This document shows positions 26,378 to 34,936 of a stretch of 64,000 bases of DNA, piece after piece. Source of the DNA: Sinorhizobium fredii (GTDB lineage: Bacteria; Pseudomonadota; Alphaproteobacteria; Rhizobiales; Rhizobiaceae); the NCBI RefSeq assembly GCF_002944405.1, contig NZ_CP024310.1:558001-622000 (forward strand). The letters are read 5' to 3'. The position numbers were made by a program, and so were the translations under genes. The notes under the pieces are model-generated. The model made no database searches. It was not told where the DNA came from and was given only the letters and a program-made list of their open reading frames with translations. Each line of letters begins with the position of its first letter. The stretch's first letter is position 1.

Positions 26378-27351
26378 TCATCGCTGCCGGGGTCCTGCTT
26401 CTGGCACATAGCGCGGGTGCCGAGCCCGTGGCGGCAGCGGGCTACCGCTTCGCGACGGTTCATGTCCCCGGCGCCGCCTTTGCCGGTCTTGCGCGCGACG
26501 GCGATACGTTGCTCGTCACCGATCTTGCGAAGGGCCGCCTTTATCGCCGCGATGCGAACGGGTACCTTGTCGCCTTCGGTCCCGTCTTTCCCCATGGCCC
26601 CGACGTGGTAGGCGACCCGACGGGGCCCTATCGTGCCGTTCGTGTCGGTGGCGAGTTCATCGTGGCCCAGGGATGGACGCCGACCAACGCCGATCAGAAC
26701 CCGCTCGATCACAGCCTGGTCGCGGTCGATGACGCAGGCAAGACGCGGATCATCAGCAATGATTTCTGGAACCCGTTCGATTTCGTCGCCGTCGACCAAG
26801 GCTTCTACGTCGTCGACGCGGCGCGCAACAGCGTCGAGCATGTAAGACGCGATGGTCGAAGGAGGACGCTTATCAGTTTCCGCCGATTGCCTCAGGCGGC
26901 AGGAGCCTTGCAGAGCCTTTCGCCGACGGAATTCGCGGCGGGCAGCGGCTACGAGGTCGATGCCGTACCGACCGGCATAACGCTTCACAGAGGGCGCCTC
27001 TATGTCGCGCTCTTCGGCGGCTTTCCCTTCCTTGCCGGGGCAGGGAAGGTCGTTTCGATCCCCACCGTGGGCGCCTCCGAACCGCGCCTCGAGGCCGACG
27101 GACTGAACGCGCCGGTGGCGATTGCCTTTGCGGGTGACGGAGGCATGCTCGTGCTCGAACACGGGACCTACGATCAGAAGCAAGGCTTCGCAAATGGCAG
27201 CGGCCGACTGCTGAGGATGGATGCTGAAACGAAGAGCAGAAGCACCATCTTCGACGGCTTGACACGGCCGGTCTCGGTGCTCGTCTTGGACGAGCGGCAA
27301 GTTATCGTTTCCGATCTTGCCGGCAACCTGCACGTTCTGGCGCGTCAGTAG
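26356..27351 (+). CDS. Secreted ScyD/ScyE-like beta-propeller protein
   Basis: A 331-residue exported protein. MRPLLALIIAAGVLLLAHSA is a clean Sec signal ending at GAEP. The rest is a run of NHL/propeller-like strands (DGDTLLVTDLAKGRLYRRD, YVVDAARNSVEHVRRDG, LYVALFGGFPFLAGAGKV, VLEHGTYDQ, VIVSDLAGNLHVL). The pattern is closest to ScyD/ScyE-family proteins, whose biochemical role in most bacteria is unknown. It overlaps the FGE-like gene by 22 bases and is co-directional with a sugar ABC system, so a periplasmic carbohydrate-related role is an inference only. Confidence 0.75.
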   Translation: MRPLLALIIAAGVLLLAHSAGAEPVAAAGYRFATVHVPGAAFAGLARDGDTLLVTDLAKGRLYRRDANGYLVAFGPVFPHGPDVVGDPTGPYRAVRVGGEFIVAQGWTPTNADQNPLDHSLVAVDDAGKTRIISNDFWNPFDFVAVDQGFYVVDAARNSVEHVRRDGRRRTLISFRRLPQAAGALQSLSPTEFAAGSGYEVDAVPTGITLHRGRLYVALFGGFPFLAGAGKVVSIPTVGASEPRLEADGLNAPVAIAFAGDGGMLVLEHGTYDQKQGFANGSGRLLRMDAETKSRSTIFDGLTRPVSVLVLDERQVIVSDLAGNLHVLARQ

Positions 27352-27427
27352 CGCGCCGACAGCCCTGTTCTTCCCCCGATGCTGCTCCATATCTCCAGCG
27401 GCACCACAGGAAAGCAGGAGAGAAGAC

Positions 27428-28102
27428 ATGCGCATTGAACCGGCCTTCCTGTTCGATCTCGACGGCACGCTCGTCGACAGCGTCTACCAACATGTGCTTG
27501 CCTGGAAGGAAGCGCTCGAGGGCGAGGACATCGACCTCTCGGTCTGGCGCATCCACCGCAAGATCGGCATGAGCGGCGGCCTCTTCACCAACCAACTGCT
27601 GCGCGAGACGGGCGTGGAGATCAGCCCGGAACGGGTGGCGCGTCTGCGACAACGCCATGCCGAGGCTTACAAGCGGCAGGCGGATCGCATCCGGCCGCTG
27701 CCGGGCGCGCGCTCTCTTTTGCAATGGCTCACTGACACAAAGATTCCCTGGGCGATCGCCACCAGCGGCCGGATGGAGACGGCTGCCGTCAATCTCGCTG
27801 CTCTCGGCGTCGACCCGGCCGTCGTGCCGGTTGTGACCCGGGACCTGGTCAAATACGCCAAGCCCGATCCGGATCTCTTCGTTGCGGCCGCCGAGCGGCT
27901 CAGCGCCCCGATCGAGACGGCGGTCGTCGTCGGCGACAGCATCTGGGACATGCTGGCGGCGGTTCGCTGCCGCGCCTTGGGCGTCGGGCTATTGAGCGGC
28001 GGCTATGGGCTTGAAGAGTTGCGGCACGCCGGCGCGTTCCGCATCTATGAGGATCCCGCCGACATGCTCATGCATATCGACGAGGTCGGCGGGCGTCGGT
28101 GA
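27428..28102 (+). CDS. HAD-superfamily phosphatase/phosphomutase (beta-phosphoglucomutase-like subclass)
   Basis: A 224-residue cytoplasmic hydrolase. Motif I is FLFDLDGTLVDS with the nucleophilic aspartate and an alpha-helical cap (residues about 20-85). Motif II is ATSGRM, motif III YAKPDPDLF, motif IV VVGDSIWDM. This is the subfamily with beta-phosphoglucomutase and phosphoglycolate phosphatase. ATG at 27428 follows GGAGAGAAG. Last gene of the sugar ABC unit, suggesting it acts on a phosphorylated form of the imported compound; 14 bases separate it from the convergent DUF2735 gene. Confidence 0.88.
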   Translation: MRIEPAFLFDLDGTLVDSVYQHVLAWKEALEGEDIDLSVWRIHRKIGMSGGLFTNQLLRETGVEISPERVARLRQRHAEAYKRQADRIRPLPGARSLLQWLTDTKIPWAIATSGRMETAAVNLAALGVDPAVVPVVTRDLVKYAKPDPDLFVAAAERLSAPIETAVVVGDSIWDMLAAVRCRALGVGLLSGGYGLEELRHAGAFRIYEDPADMLMHIDEVGGRR

Positions 28103-28116
28103 TCGACGCCTGGAGC

Positions 28117-28311
28117 TCAGTGTTTGGTGGTCGTTTCCTCGCGAACCGCTTCCTCGTGGTACCAGCAGCCGTCAATGGCAGCCGCGCACACGTCCGACGA
28201 AGTGAGATCCGCTTGGCGCTGTGCTTCGGAACGACGATCTTCGGCCTTGCGCGAGATGCGTGTCGGGAACTGATAGATCGTCGCACTCTTGCCGTGGAAA
28301 CTCGTGGCCAT
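28117..28311 (-). CDS. DUF2735 family small protein
   Basis: A 64-residue soluble protein with the DUF2735 pattern: an N-terminal SATIYQFPTRISRKAEDRR and a C-terminal GCWYHEEAVREE. Small proteins of this family are common in Rhizobiaceae and, in my memory, often sit beside glnII, as here (divergent, about 500 bases apart). The function is unknown; the placement suggests a link to nitrogen status. Charged and without membrane segments. Confidence 0.82.
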   Translation of the reverse strand: MATSFHGKSATIYQFPTRISRKAEDRRSEAQRQADLTSSDVCAAAIDGCWYHEEAVREETTTKH

Positions 28312-28487
28312 GCTCTGGTCTCCGGTGAGTCCTGTCGAGAAAAGATAGTACGCCGCGGCAGAAATTGCACATCATTTACGCGAATTGCCGAAAAATCGTT
28401 CAATTGAATGCCGGAATCGCAAGCACGCGCCCTCATTGCGCTTGAGGGAGCGTATTCAATGCGATTTTTTAGGCAGCTGCGCGCAAC

Positions 28488-28504
28488 TGACGCATTTTGG
28501 AGCA
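28488..28504. promoter_or_regulatory. Weak NtrC-like enhancer site
   Basis: TGACGCATTTTGGAGCA keeps the outer TG/CA and the CAnnnTGG core of NtrC sites (TGCACCAnnnTGGTGCA) but misses several half-site bases. It lies about 200 bases upstream of the -24/-12 promoter, a workable enhancer distance. A perfect palindrome (28499-28512) overlaps its right half. Confidence 0.35.
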
Positions 28505-28704
28505 GGTGCTCCTTCGCCGCTCATGGCGGACACTTGAACGTCAAGTGCAGGAGAGGCGCGGGATATCCAGCAAAATCAAGGGGGTGAAACGAAGTCAGCG
28601 CCTCGGGGGTCGATTTGCCGTTCGCCGCGACCCTGACCGGCAGCCACTTGGAATCCAGTTTGAGTCCCCTGCGGGTCAAAAAAAGATTCGCACCCACCAC
28701 CGAG

Positions 28705-28721
28705 TTGGCACGCTTGATGCT
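28705..28721 (+). promoter_or_regulatory. Sigma-54 (-24/-12) promoter of glnII
   Basis: TTGGCACGCTTGATGCT has the GG-N10-GC spacing and differs from the consensus TTGGCACG-N4-TTGCT at one base. It lies about 100 bases before the glnII start. Sigma-54/NtrC control of glnII is well known in rhizobia. Confidence 0.75.
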
Positions 28722-28819
28722 TGAAGGGAGTCGATCCCTAGTGGTCTGGCACGTTTTTCGTGCAAGGCCGCGCCAGGAATTGCTCAAACCTCGCAGCACC
28801 ACGTTAGAGAGATTCGCTA

Positions 28820-29854
28820 ATGACCAAGTATAAGCTCGAGTACATCTGGCTCGATGGCTACACGCCCGTACCAAATCTCCGCGGCAAGACGCAGATCAAG
28901 GAATTCGACGCGTTCCCGACGCTCGAGCAACTGCCGCTCTGGGGTTTCGACGGCAGCTCGACGAACCAGGCCGAAGGCCGCAGCTCCGATTGCGTGCTGA
29001 AGCCGGTCGCCGTCTACCCGGATCCGGTCCGCACCAATGGCGTGCTGGTCATGTGCGAGGTCATGATGCCGGACGGCAAGACGCCGCATCCGTCGAACAA
29101 CCGCGCCACCATCCTCGACGACGAAGGCGCCTGGTTCGGTTTCGAGCAGGAATACTTCTTCTACAAGGACGGCCGTCCGCTCGGCTTCCCGGAGCAGGGC
29201 TACCCGGCACCGCAGGGCCCGTACTACACCGGCGTCGGCTACAAGAACGTCGGCAACATCGCGCGCCAGATCGTCGAAGAACACCTCGACATCTGCCTGG
29301 CCGCCGGCATCAACCATGAAGGCATCAACGCCGAAGTGGCCAAGGGCCAGTGGGAATTCCAGGTCTTCGGCAAGGGCTCCAAGAAGGCTGCCGACGAAGT
29401 CTGGATGGCTCGTTACCTGCTGCAGCGCCTGACGGAAAAATACGGCATCGACGTCGAGTACCACTGCAAGCCGCTTGGCGACACCGATTGGAACGGCTCG
29501 GGCATGCACTGCAACTTCTCGACCGCCTACATGCGCGAAGTTGGCGGCAAGGACTATTTCGAGGCGCTGATGGCCGCCTTCGAGAAGAACCTGATGGAAC
29601 ACATCGAGGTCTACGGCCCGGACAACCACTTGCGCCTCACCGGCAAGCATGAGACGGCGCCGTGGAACAAGTTCAGCTACGGCGTTGCCGACCGCGGCGC
29701 GTCGATCCGGGTTCCGCACAGCTTCGTTAACAACGGCTACAAGGGCTATCTCGAAGATCGCCGCCCGAACTCCCAAGGCGACCCCTACCAGATCGCTTCG
29801 CGCGTGCTGAAGACGATTGCGTCCGTTCCGGCGCAAGTCTCGAAAGTAGCTTAA
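28820..29854 (+). CDS. glnII: Glutamine synthetase type II
   Basis: ATP-dependent synthesis of glutamine from glutamate and ammonia, using the eukaryote-like octameric/decameric GSII enzyme rather than GlnA. The 344 residues are standard. Visible landmarks are the beta-grasp N-terminal part with YIWLDGYTPVPNLRGKT and LPLWGFDGSSTNQAEG, the ATP/metal site GFEQEYFFYKDGRP, PYYTGVGYKN, INHEGINAEVAKGQWEFQV, and the catalytic NGSGMHCNFST. A sigma-54-type promoter precedes it and a strong intrinsic terminator follows, so it is expressed alone under nitrogen control. Unlike GSI, this type has no adenylylation site. Confidence 0.98.
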   Translation: MTKYKLEYIWLDGYTPVPNLRGKTQIKEFDAFPTLEQLPLWGFDGSSTNQAEGRSSDCVLKPVAVYPDPVRTNGVLVMCEVMMPDGKTPHPSNNRATILDDEGAWFGFEQEYFFYKDGRPLGFPEQGYPAPQGPYYTGVGYKNVGNIARQIVEEHLDICLAAGINHEGINAEVAKGQWEFQVFGKGSKKAADEVWMARYLLQRLTEKYGIDVEYHCKPLGDTDWNGSGMHCNFSTAYMREVGGKDYFEALMAAFEKNLMEHIEVYGPDNHLRLTGKHETAPWNKFSYGVADRGASIRVPHSFVNNGYKGYLEDRRPNSQGDPYQIASRVLKTIASVPAQVSKVA

Positions 29855-29877
29855 GCGTAAGACTCCCAAGACCTTGG

Positions 29878-29904
29878 GCGCCGACCTCGGTCGGCGCTTT
29901 TTTT
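29878..29904 (+). terminator. Intrinsic terminator of glnII
   Basis: GCGCCGACC, two-base loop TC, GGTCGGCGC, then seven T residues. The stem begins 23 bases past the glnII stop codon. Confidence 0.92.
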
Positions 29905-29922
29905 CGTTCGGCTATGATAGAT

Positions 29923-30702
29923 TCATTCGGTTCCGCCGCGCCTCGCAAGGATCCAGTCCACCGCCGCCGCAACGTCGGGCACCGTGGCGCTCGGCGCCGG
30001 CGCGAAGCGCGTCTCGTCGCCCTCGCGATATTTTCCCGTACGCACGAGCAGCGCGTGAGCGAGACCGGCGCTCAATGCACCGGCGACGTCTGTTTCCGCA
30101 TCGTCCCCGACCATCACCGCTTGCGTCGCCGCGCAGGGTATGGTGGCAAGGGCTGCGTGGAAAAAGCCGGGTGCTGGCTTGCCGAGGACGATGGCATGCT
30201 TCTGGCTGGCGAATTCCAGCGCGGTAACGAATGGGCCAGCATCGAGGCTCAACCTGCCGTCGGCGTCCCGGAAGGAGCGGTTCGGCGCGAGCGCCACCAA
30301 TTCGGCGCCGTCGATCAGTTGCCGGAAGGCCGCATTGAGGGCCACATAGTCAAAGGCGTCGCCGGCATCGCCGACAACGACAGCCATGCGGCCGTTCACC
30401 GGTAGGTCCCGGAATTCGGACGTTAGCTCGGGATGGACGAGAAGATGGACGGCACGCTCGTGCCTGCGAAGCCAGTCGCAGGCAGCCTCGGCCGGCGTGA
30501 AGAGCTCGCTGCCCGTTACCGGAAGTCCAAGTTTTGCGAGCCGGGCAAGGATCGCCGGCTTGCTCGAGCGGGTCGTGTTGCTGACGAAGCGAATGGGGAG
30601 CCCGGCCGCGCGCAGCCGGGCGACGGCCTCGGCGGCGCCAGGCACGGCCTCTTCGCCATCATAGATGACGCCGGCAAGATCCAGGAGCACAGCGCTGATC
30701 AT
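29923..30702 (-). CDS. HAD-IIA family hydrolase (LHPP/TIGR01458-like)
   Basis: A 259-residue HAD phosphatase with the C2a cap. Motif I is LLDLAGVIYDGEEAV; the second aspartate of the usual DxD is replaced by Ala-Gly, as seen in some HAD-IIA members. Motif II is FVSNTTRSS, motif III GKPAPGFF, motif IV VMVGDDAETDVAGA. The subfamily includes LHPP-type (phospholysine/phosphohistidine/pyrophosphate) phosphatases and NagD-like nucleotide phosphatases. Convergent with glnII, sharing its terminator region. Substrate unknown. Confidence 0.85.
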   Translation of the reverse strand: MISAVLLDLAGVIYDGEEAVPGAAEAVARLRAAGLPIRFVSNTTRSSKPAILARLAKLGLPVTGSELFTPAEAACDWLRRHERAVHLLVHPELTSEFRDLPVNGRMAVVVGDAGDAFDYVALNAAFRQLIDGAELVALAPNRSFRDADGRLSLDAGPFVTALEFASQKHAIVLGKPAPGFFHAALATIPCAATQAVMVGDDAETDVAGALSAGLAHALLVRTGKYREGDETRFAPAPSATVPDVAAAVDWILARRGGTE

Positions 30703-30915
30703 CCGATGAGGATGACATGGGTGCGCTGCGGGTCAAGCTCTGGTGGCTTTGCCGCCAGCGACGGTCCCGGTGCTCCAGAAAGTTGCCGTGACAGCCGGAC
30801 GACTGCTTCCGCTTGAAATTGGTTGTGTTTCTCCGAGCCTCAACTCACCGAGACATTGACATTCGTCCCAATCTCCCAGCATTTTAGCGGCGGGGATTCA
30901 TCAGACACTTCATCA

Positions 30916-33900
30916 ATGCACAAACTGAGACTAGCGGTTGCAGCACTTGTGTTGCTGGCAAGCGGGCTGCCAACTGCGGCCGAGCTATTGCCGCGCGCGG
31001 CGTCTGCCGAGGGTTCCGTCATTTCCCGCAAGTCCGGTGAGGAAATTAGCTTCATCGACATCGAAGGCTGGCGCAGCGTGGAGGTCAGTCAGGACCTTCT
31101 TGCGGGCGACATACTGCGCACGAACGCCGCCGGTAGCCTTGCTCTGTTGTTCTCCGATGACACGCAGATGCGTATGGGGCGCAATACGACGCTTCTCGTC
31201 AAGAAAATCGGTCAGGGCTCCGACAGCGAACTTGAACTCAAGTCCGGGACCGTGTGGGCGCGAGCCAAGCGTGGGGGCAGCGGCCTCACAGTCGACACAC
31301 CCTCAGCTGCCGCCGCGATCCGCGGGACGGATTGGACGCTTAGCATAGGTGAGAACGGCGCTACCACTCTCTCGGTGCTTGAGGGAAGCGTCGAACTCAA
31401 GAACGCGCAAGGATCGGTCGTCGTAAATCAGGGGGAGGGCGCGTTTGCGGCAATCGGACAAGCGCCCCGCAAATATGTCCTCGTCAATCTCAAGGAGCGC
31501 GAACAGGTACTTCTCTATTCGGAGCTGCGTGGCGTCTTCGCAGGTTTGCCGACAAGCGGGATGAGCGGCCGCCAGACTCGTGCCGAGCGGGCGCGCGTTC
31601 TGGCCATTCCTCCTGCTCGACGGAGCAGCGAGGATTGGGTCTCACTTGCCGAGGCCTCGCTATCGCATGACGGCCGGGCAGCTGCCAGAGAGGCTCTAGT
31701 TGGACTGATGCGGCCCTTGCCGGCCCAGTTGGAGGCGCGTGCCAACCTAGTCGAGGCGATGATCGCCGGACTGGAGCAACGCTATGGTGATGCGAACCGG
31801 CTGTTCGCCGCCGCCTTGCCGGCGCTGCCGCGCAATCGCAGAGCATCTGCGATTTACGGTCGCTGGTTCGCCGCAGCCTTGGAGAACCCCGATGGGGAAG
31901 CGCCGCCACCAGCAGTCGGCGCGTTTGCCGACGATCCAACGATTGCCGAAGCGACGTCCCATACGCTCGGGCCAGCCGAAGGGATTGAGGTTTTGAGAGC
32001 GGCCGAGCAGCGCTTCCGCGACGATGCACGGCTACCGGTCATGCGTGCGAACCTCGCCTTCGAGCTCGATCGTCGTGACGAAGTGAGGGAAGCACTTGCC
32101 CGCGCAGGCGCAATCGACCCCGACGAACCGGCCTATCTCTTGATGAAGGCACGCTTCCGCGCTTCCGTTTCCAGCGATCTTGATGGCGCGCTAAGCGACC
32201 TGAAGCGCGCCGCGCAGATTGCGCCAGGCGACGACGCCGTTTGGAACGAGCTCGGTAATGTTCAGAGCGATCGCAACGCGATGGTGGAGGCCGATGCCGC
32301 CTATCGCCGCGCCATTGACTTAAACCCCGAAAATGCCGTCCTGCACGCCAATTATGCGCGCTTCCTGATGGACAACGATCAGATCGCAGCGGCAAAGGCG
32401 GAGATCGACAAGGCGGAGACGCTGGATCCTCATTCCTATGCAGTTCTCGCGGCCAAGGGCCGCTACCTCTTGCGGATCGGCAAAACCGAGGAAGGCGAGA
32501 AGACGCTTCTCGAGGCCTCTGCCAGCAATCCGACCTATGGTGACAGCCTCATCGGTCTGGCGCTCGCGAGCTACCAGCTCGGAGCGAAGGAGGCGACCGC
32601 CCAGGCACTCGACAACGCGGACAGGTTTGAACCCGACAATCCGTCAATTCCGTTGATCCGCTCGGCCATCGCTCTCGACGAATATCGAGCCGAGGATGCG
32701 ATCGTTGAGGCACGTGAGGCGCTTCGCCGCCGGCAAGCGCGTGGAGGTTACTATTCGGGCTATGACGTAAACCGGCAGGCCTCTGCTTTTCTTGGCGTCA
32801 CGCTGGACAATATTGGACTGACCGAATGGGGACAGTACTATGCAGATCGCTCCTTTGATCCGTTCAAATCAACGAGCTACATCGATCAGGCGGTAAGCGG
32901 ACAGCTCAGCCCTTTCGTGGGAGAACCGCTTTCTGGCCTGGATCGGTTCCCATTCGGTGCAACGTCCACTTCCTTGCAGATGCAAGGCCTTCTTTTTGAT
33001 CCGCTGGCAGTCGCTTCAGAGGGTAAGCGCAATTCGCTCGAACGGCGAAGCTTCGTTGAAGGCGCGATCGGGGCCGGGCTTCTCGACAGCGGTGCGGGTC
33101 CGGGCTGGAGGCGTGATGTCCTTCTACAGGGCACGAGCTACCGTGGCATTCCCTTGGGCTACTACATACAGGGTGAAATATCGCGTCCGGAGTTCGAGCG
33201 CGACAATGATGCCGAGGATTTCGATGGCGCCCTCTTCCAACTCGGGATCCGGCCCACGCTCGCCGACAGTGTCTTCCTGTTTGGAAATAATATCCGACAG
33301 GAGGCCGGTTATCCCGGTCAAATCTGGAACCCGGCGCCATTCAACGAGGTCGCAGCTCGCGACAATACGATCGGGGGCGCATGGAGCCATACGATCTCGG
33401 ACCGCAACGTCATCCAAGCCTTTGCTGTAGCGAGCGATGTCGACACTCGGCGGCAGTTCCGGACGAGAGAATTTGTAGGCAACCAGGAGATAATCTACAG
33501 AATCAACGAAAGGAACGAAGATGACGACGTTACCTACGGTATAAGTCATCTATTCGGTATCGGCCTCCTTGCCGTTCGCTACGGGGCGGAAGCGGCGAAC
33601 TCTCAGTTCTGGATCTCTCAGACAGCGACCGAATTGAGCTCGGGTATTGTTGACGATCTAGGGGAGTTTTCCGGAGAGAGCAACGCGACCCGCGTCTATG
33701 TCGACGGCATGCTGGAGGTATCCGAGGATTTTCAGTTCCAGGGCGGGGCGTACGTCACTCGGTTCGACGGCGAAAGCGGGGTTTGGGGGCCGGTCGACCC
33801 GCGCGTAGGCATCGCGTGGTCCCCCAGCGAGGGCCAATGGCTTCGGACCTATTATAGGCAGGACACCCAGTTCCTTACCAACCACACGCTATCACCTGTG

Positions 33901-34524
33901 ACGACGGTTGGCTTGGCTCCGCTTCAGCTGCCATTGTATTCAAGTGGGCAGAGCCGCACAGCAGCCGTGCGCTGGGACGCGGAGTGGAACGAGCGCTTCT
34001 TCACGGCCGTCGAATACCAGCATCAGCGCTTCAACGGCCTCACGCTTGAGCCCGAGGACCTGCTGACGACCTTTGTTACGTCGGATGGTGAGATTGATCG
34101 CCTGAATTTCAGTGCCAATTACTGGGTCGGCCACGGCCTCGGTGTTTTCGTAGCGTTGACGCTGAACGACAGCAAAGACACCACGCCCTTCTGGAATTCC
34201 GACTTCAAGGTGCCGCTCATTCCAGATTACGTCGCCCAGCTCGGCCTGACCTATGTCCACCCCTCACGCGTGACTGTGACTATCGCAGAAACACTTGTCG
34301 GTCCTCGAGTCGGCTCGCAGTACTACGACGAGGATGGCAGCCCCGTGGCCCCGGAAGTGGCAGCCTACACGACGACCGACGCGGCAATCGCTTGGAAATC
34401 GGAAAGTGGGCACCTGGAGATCGGAGCGCAGGTGCTGAATGTTTTCGACGCGGAAATAGATATGGCTGACGGGCTCCCCTCATCCGGCCGAACTATCCGT
34501 GCTACCATCCGGGCTCGATTTTAG
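30916..34524 (+). CDS. FecR-domain / TPR / outer-membrane beta-barrel fusion protein
   Basis: A 1202-residue exported protein with three parts. After the signal MHKLRLAVAALVLLASG comes a FecR-type periplasmic domain at about residues 30-175 (DLLAGDILRTNAAGSLALLF, DDTQMRMGRNTTLLV, GTVWARAKRG, VDTPSAAAAIRGTDW, VLEGSVELKN). Residues about 215-620 are TPR repeats (e.g. EADAAYRRAIDLNPENAVLHANYARFL with PEN/PGD turns). Residues about 690-1202 alternate polar/aromatic strands and end in RATIRARF with a terminal Phe, the signature of an outer-membrane barrel. No TonB box or plug domain, and no FecI-type sigma gene nearby. Longer upstream frame (from 30823) lacks a signal peptide. Role unknown; possibly an outer-membrane channel with periplasmic scaffold. 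Confidence 0.85.
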   Translation: MHKLRLAVAALVLLASGLPTAAELLPRAASAEGSVISRKSGEEISFIDIEGWRSVEVSQDLLAGDILRTNAAGSLALLFSDDTQMRMGRNTTLLVKKIGQGSDSELELKSGTVWARAKRGGSGLTVDTPSAAAAIRGTDWTLSIGENGATTLSVLEGSVELKNAQGSVVVNQGEGAFAAIGQAPRKYVLVNLKEREQVLLYSELRGVFAGLPTSGMSGRQTRAERARVLAIPPARRSSEDWVSLAEASLSHDGRAAAREALVGLMRPLPAQLEARANLVEAMIAGLEQRYGDANRLFAAALPALPRNRRASAIYGRWFAAALENPDGEAPPPAVGAFADDPTIAEATSHTLGPAEGIEVLRAAEQRFRDDARLPVMRANLAFELDRRDEVREALARAGAIDPDEPAYLLMKARFRASVSSDLDGALSDLKRAAQIAPGDDAVWNELGNVQSDRNAMVEADAAYRRAIDLNPENAVLHANYARFLMDNDQIAAAKAEIDKAETLDPHSYAVLAAKGRYLLRIGKTEEGEKTLLEASASNPTYGDSLIGLALASYQLGAKEATAQALDNADRFEPDNPSIPLIRSAIALDEYRAEDAIVEAREALRRRQARGGYYSGYDVNRQASAFLGVTLDNIGLTEWGQYYADRSFDPFKSTSYIDQAVSGQLSPFVGEPLSGLDRFPFGATSTSLQMQGLLFDPLAVASEGKRNSLERRSFVEGAIGAGLLDSGAGPGWRRDVLLQGTSYRGIPLGYYIQGEISRPEFERDNDAEDFDGALFQLGIRPTLADSVFLFGNNIRQEAGYPGQIWNPAPFNEVAARDNTIGGAWSHTISDRNVIQAFAVASDVDTRRQFRTREFVGNQEIIYRINERNEDDDVTYGISHLFGIGLLAVRYGAEAANSQFWISQTATELSSGIVDDLGEFSGESNATRVYVDGMLEVSEDFQFQGGAYVTRFDGESGVWGPVDPRVGIAWSPSEGQWLRTYYRQDTQFLTNHTLSPVTTVGLAPLQLPLYSSGQSRTAAVRWDAEWNERFFTAVEYQHQRFNGLTLEPEDLLTTFVTSDGEIDRLNFSANYWVGHGLGVFVALTLNDSKDTTPFWNSDFKVPLIPDYVAQLGLTYVHPSRVTVTIAETLVGPRVGSQYYDEDGSPVAPEVAAYTTTDAAIAWKSESGHLEIGAQVLNVFDAEIDMADGLPSSGRTIRATIRARF

Positions 34525-34609
34525 TGCCCAGTAACCTGTATGCCGTTATCGCGAATTCGCCATTCCCTCAGCGGGTGGGGACGCTGATCGTATTAATGAC
34601 GCCGCGTCA

Positions 34610-34774
34610 TCAGCCGCGGCGGGTGTCCGGGAAGCTGGCCGGGTTGATGCCGAGGGTGTGGAGGTCGCGGGCGTTCGGGCGGCGGTGACCTTCGACTGCC
34701 GCGGCTGCGGCGGTCGCTGCGCCGAGGACGGCGAAGGCGCGACCGATGAAGCCCATGCGGTTCTTGCTAGTCAT
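34610..34774 (-). CDS. Small conserved-looking protein, 54 residues
   Basis: The minus-strand frame starts MTSKNRMGFIGRAFAVLGAA, continues through an Ala-rich helix and ends with RRPNARDLHTLGINPASFPD and a short basic tail. Residues about 8-27 could be a membrane helix. The C-terminal RPxARDLxTLGI motif is familiar from small hypothetical rhizobial proteins, but I cannot name a family. A purine-rich AGTGAG stretch lies about nine bases upstream of the ATG. Codon use (C/G at third positions) matches coding sequence. Confidence 0.6.
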   Translation of the reverse strand: MTSKNRMGFIGRAFAVLGAATAAAAAVEGHRRPNARDLHTLGINPASFPDTRRG

Positions 34775-34876
34775 TGTCTTTGCTCACTTTCTTTCTCAAT
34801 TCGATGAGCAAAAGATGGGGCCCGTCGGGCTTTTTTGCAATGCACAAATCCTCACCCCAGCCATGCAACGCAAGCA

Positions 34877-34905
34877 GGCCCGGCTGGCGGTCTGCCAACC
34901 GGGCC
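34877..34905 (-). terminator. Stem-loop after tctA
   Basis: GGCCCGG...CCGGGCC outer arms with an inner GGC/GCC pair form a hairpin about 30 bases past the tctA stop on the minus strand. No T-run follows, so termination strength is uncertain. Confidence 0.5.
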
Positions 34906-34936
34906 CGCGCCAAAGCGCCTTGGGAGGCGAAAGCGA

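Larger units (their letters stand above)
28312..28819. promoter_or_regulatory. Divergent DUF2735/glnII control region
   Basis: 508 bases without a gene. It holds a -24/-12 promoter at 28705, an NtrC-like site at 28488, a perfect palindrome GGAGCAGGTGCTCC at 28499-28512, and a CCCTCA/TGAGGG inverted repeat at 28430-28448. The minus-strand DUF2735 promoter must also lie here but I could not identify it. Confidence 0.65.

Noticed and set aside
28747-28764. A second sigma-54-like sequence TGGCACGTTTTTCGTGCA closer to glnII
   Set aside because: The GG to GC distance is 12 rather than 10 bases, which breaks the rigid -24/-12 spacing; the site at 28705 fits.
29923-30702. HAD-IIA gene as a pseudogene because motif I lacks the second aspartate
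   Set aside because: The DLAG variant occurs in some HAD-IIA proteins and all later motifs are intact, so it is treated as functional.
34820-34836. Plus-strand GCCCGTCGGGC hairpin followed by six T
   Set aside because: It has a terminator shape but lies upstream of a minus-strand small ORF with no plus-strand gene ending close by; the stem is only four base pairs. The FecR-TPR gene ends 300 bases earlier.
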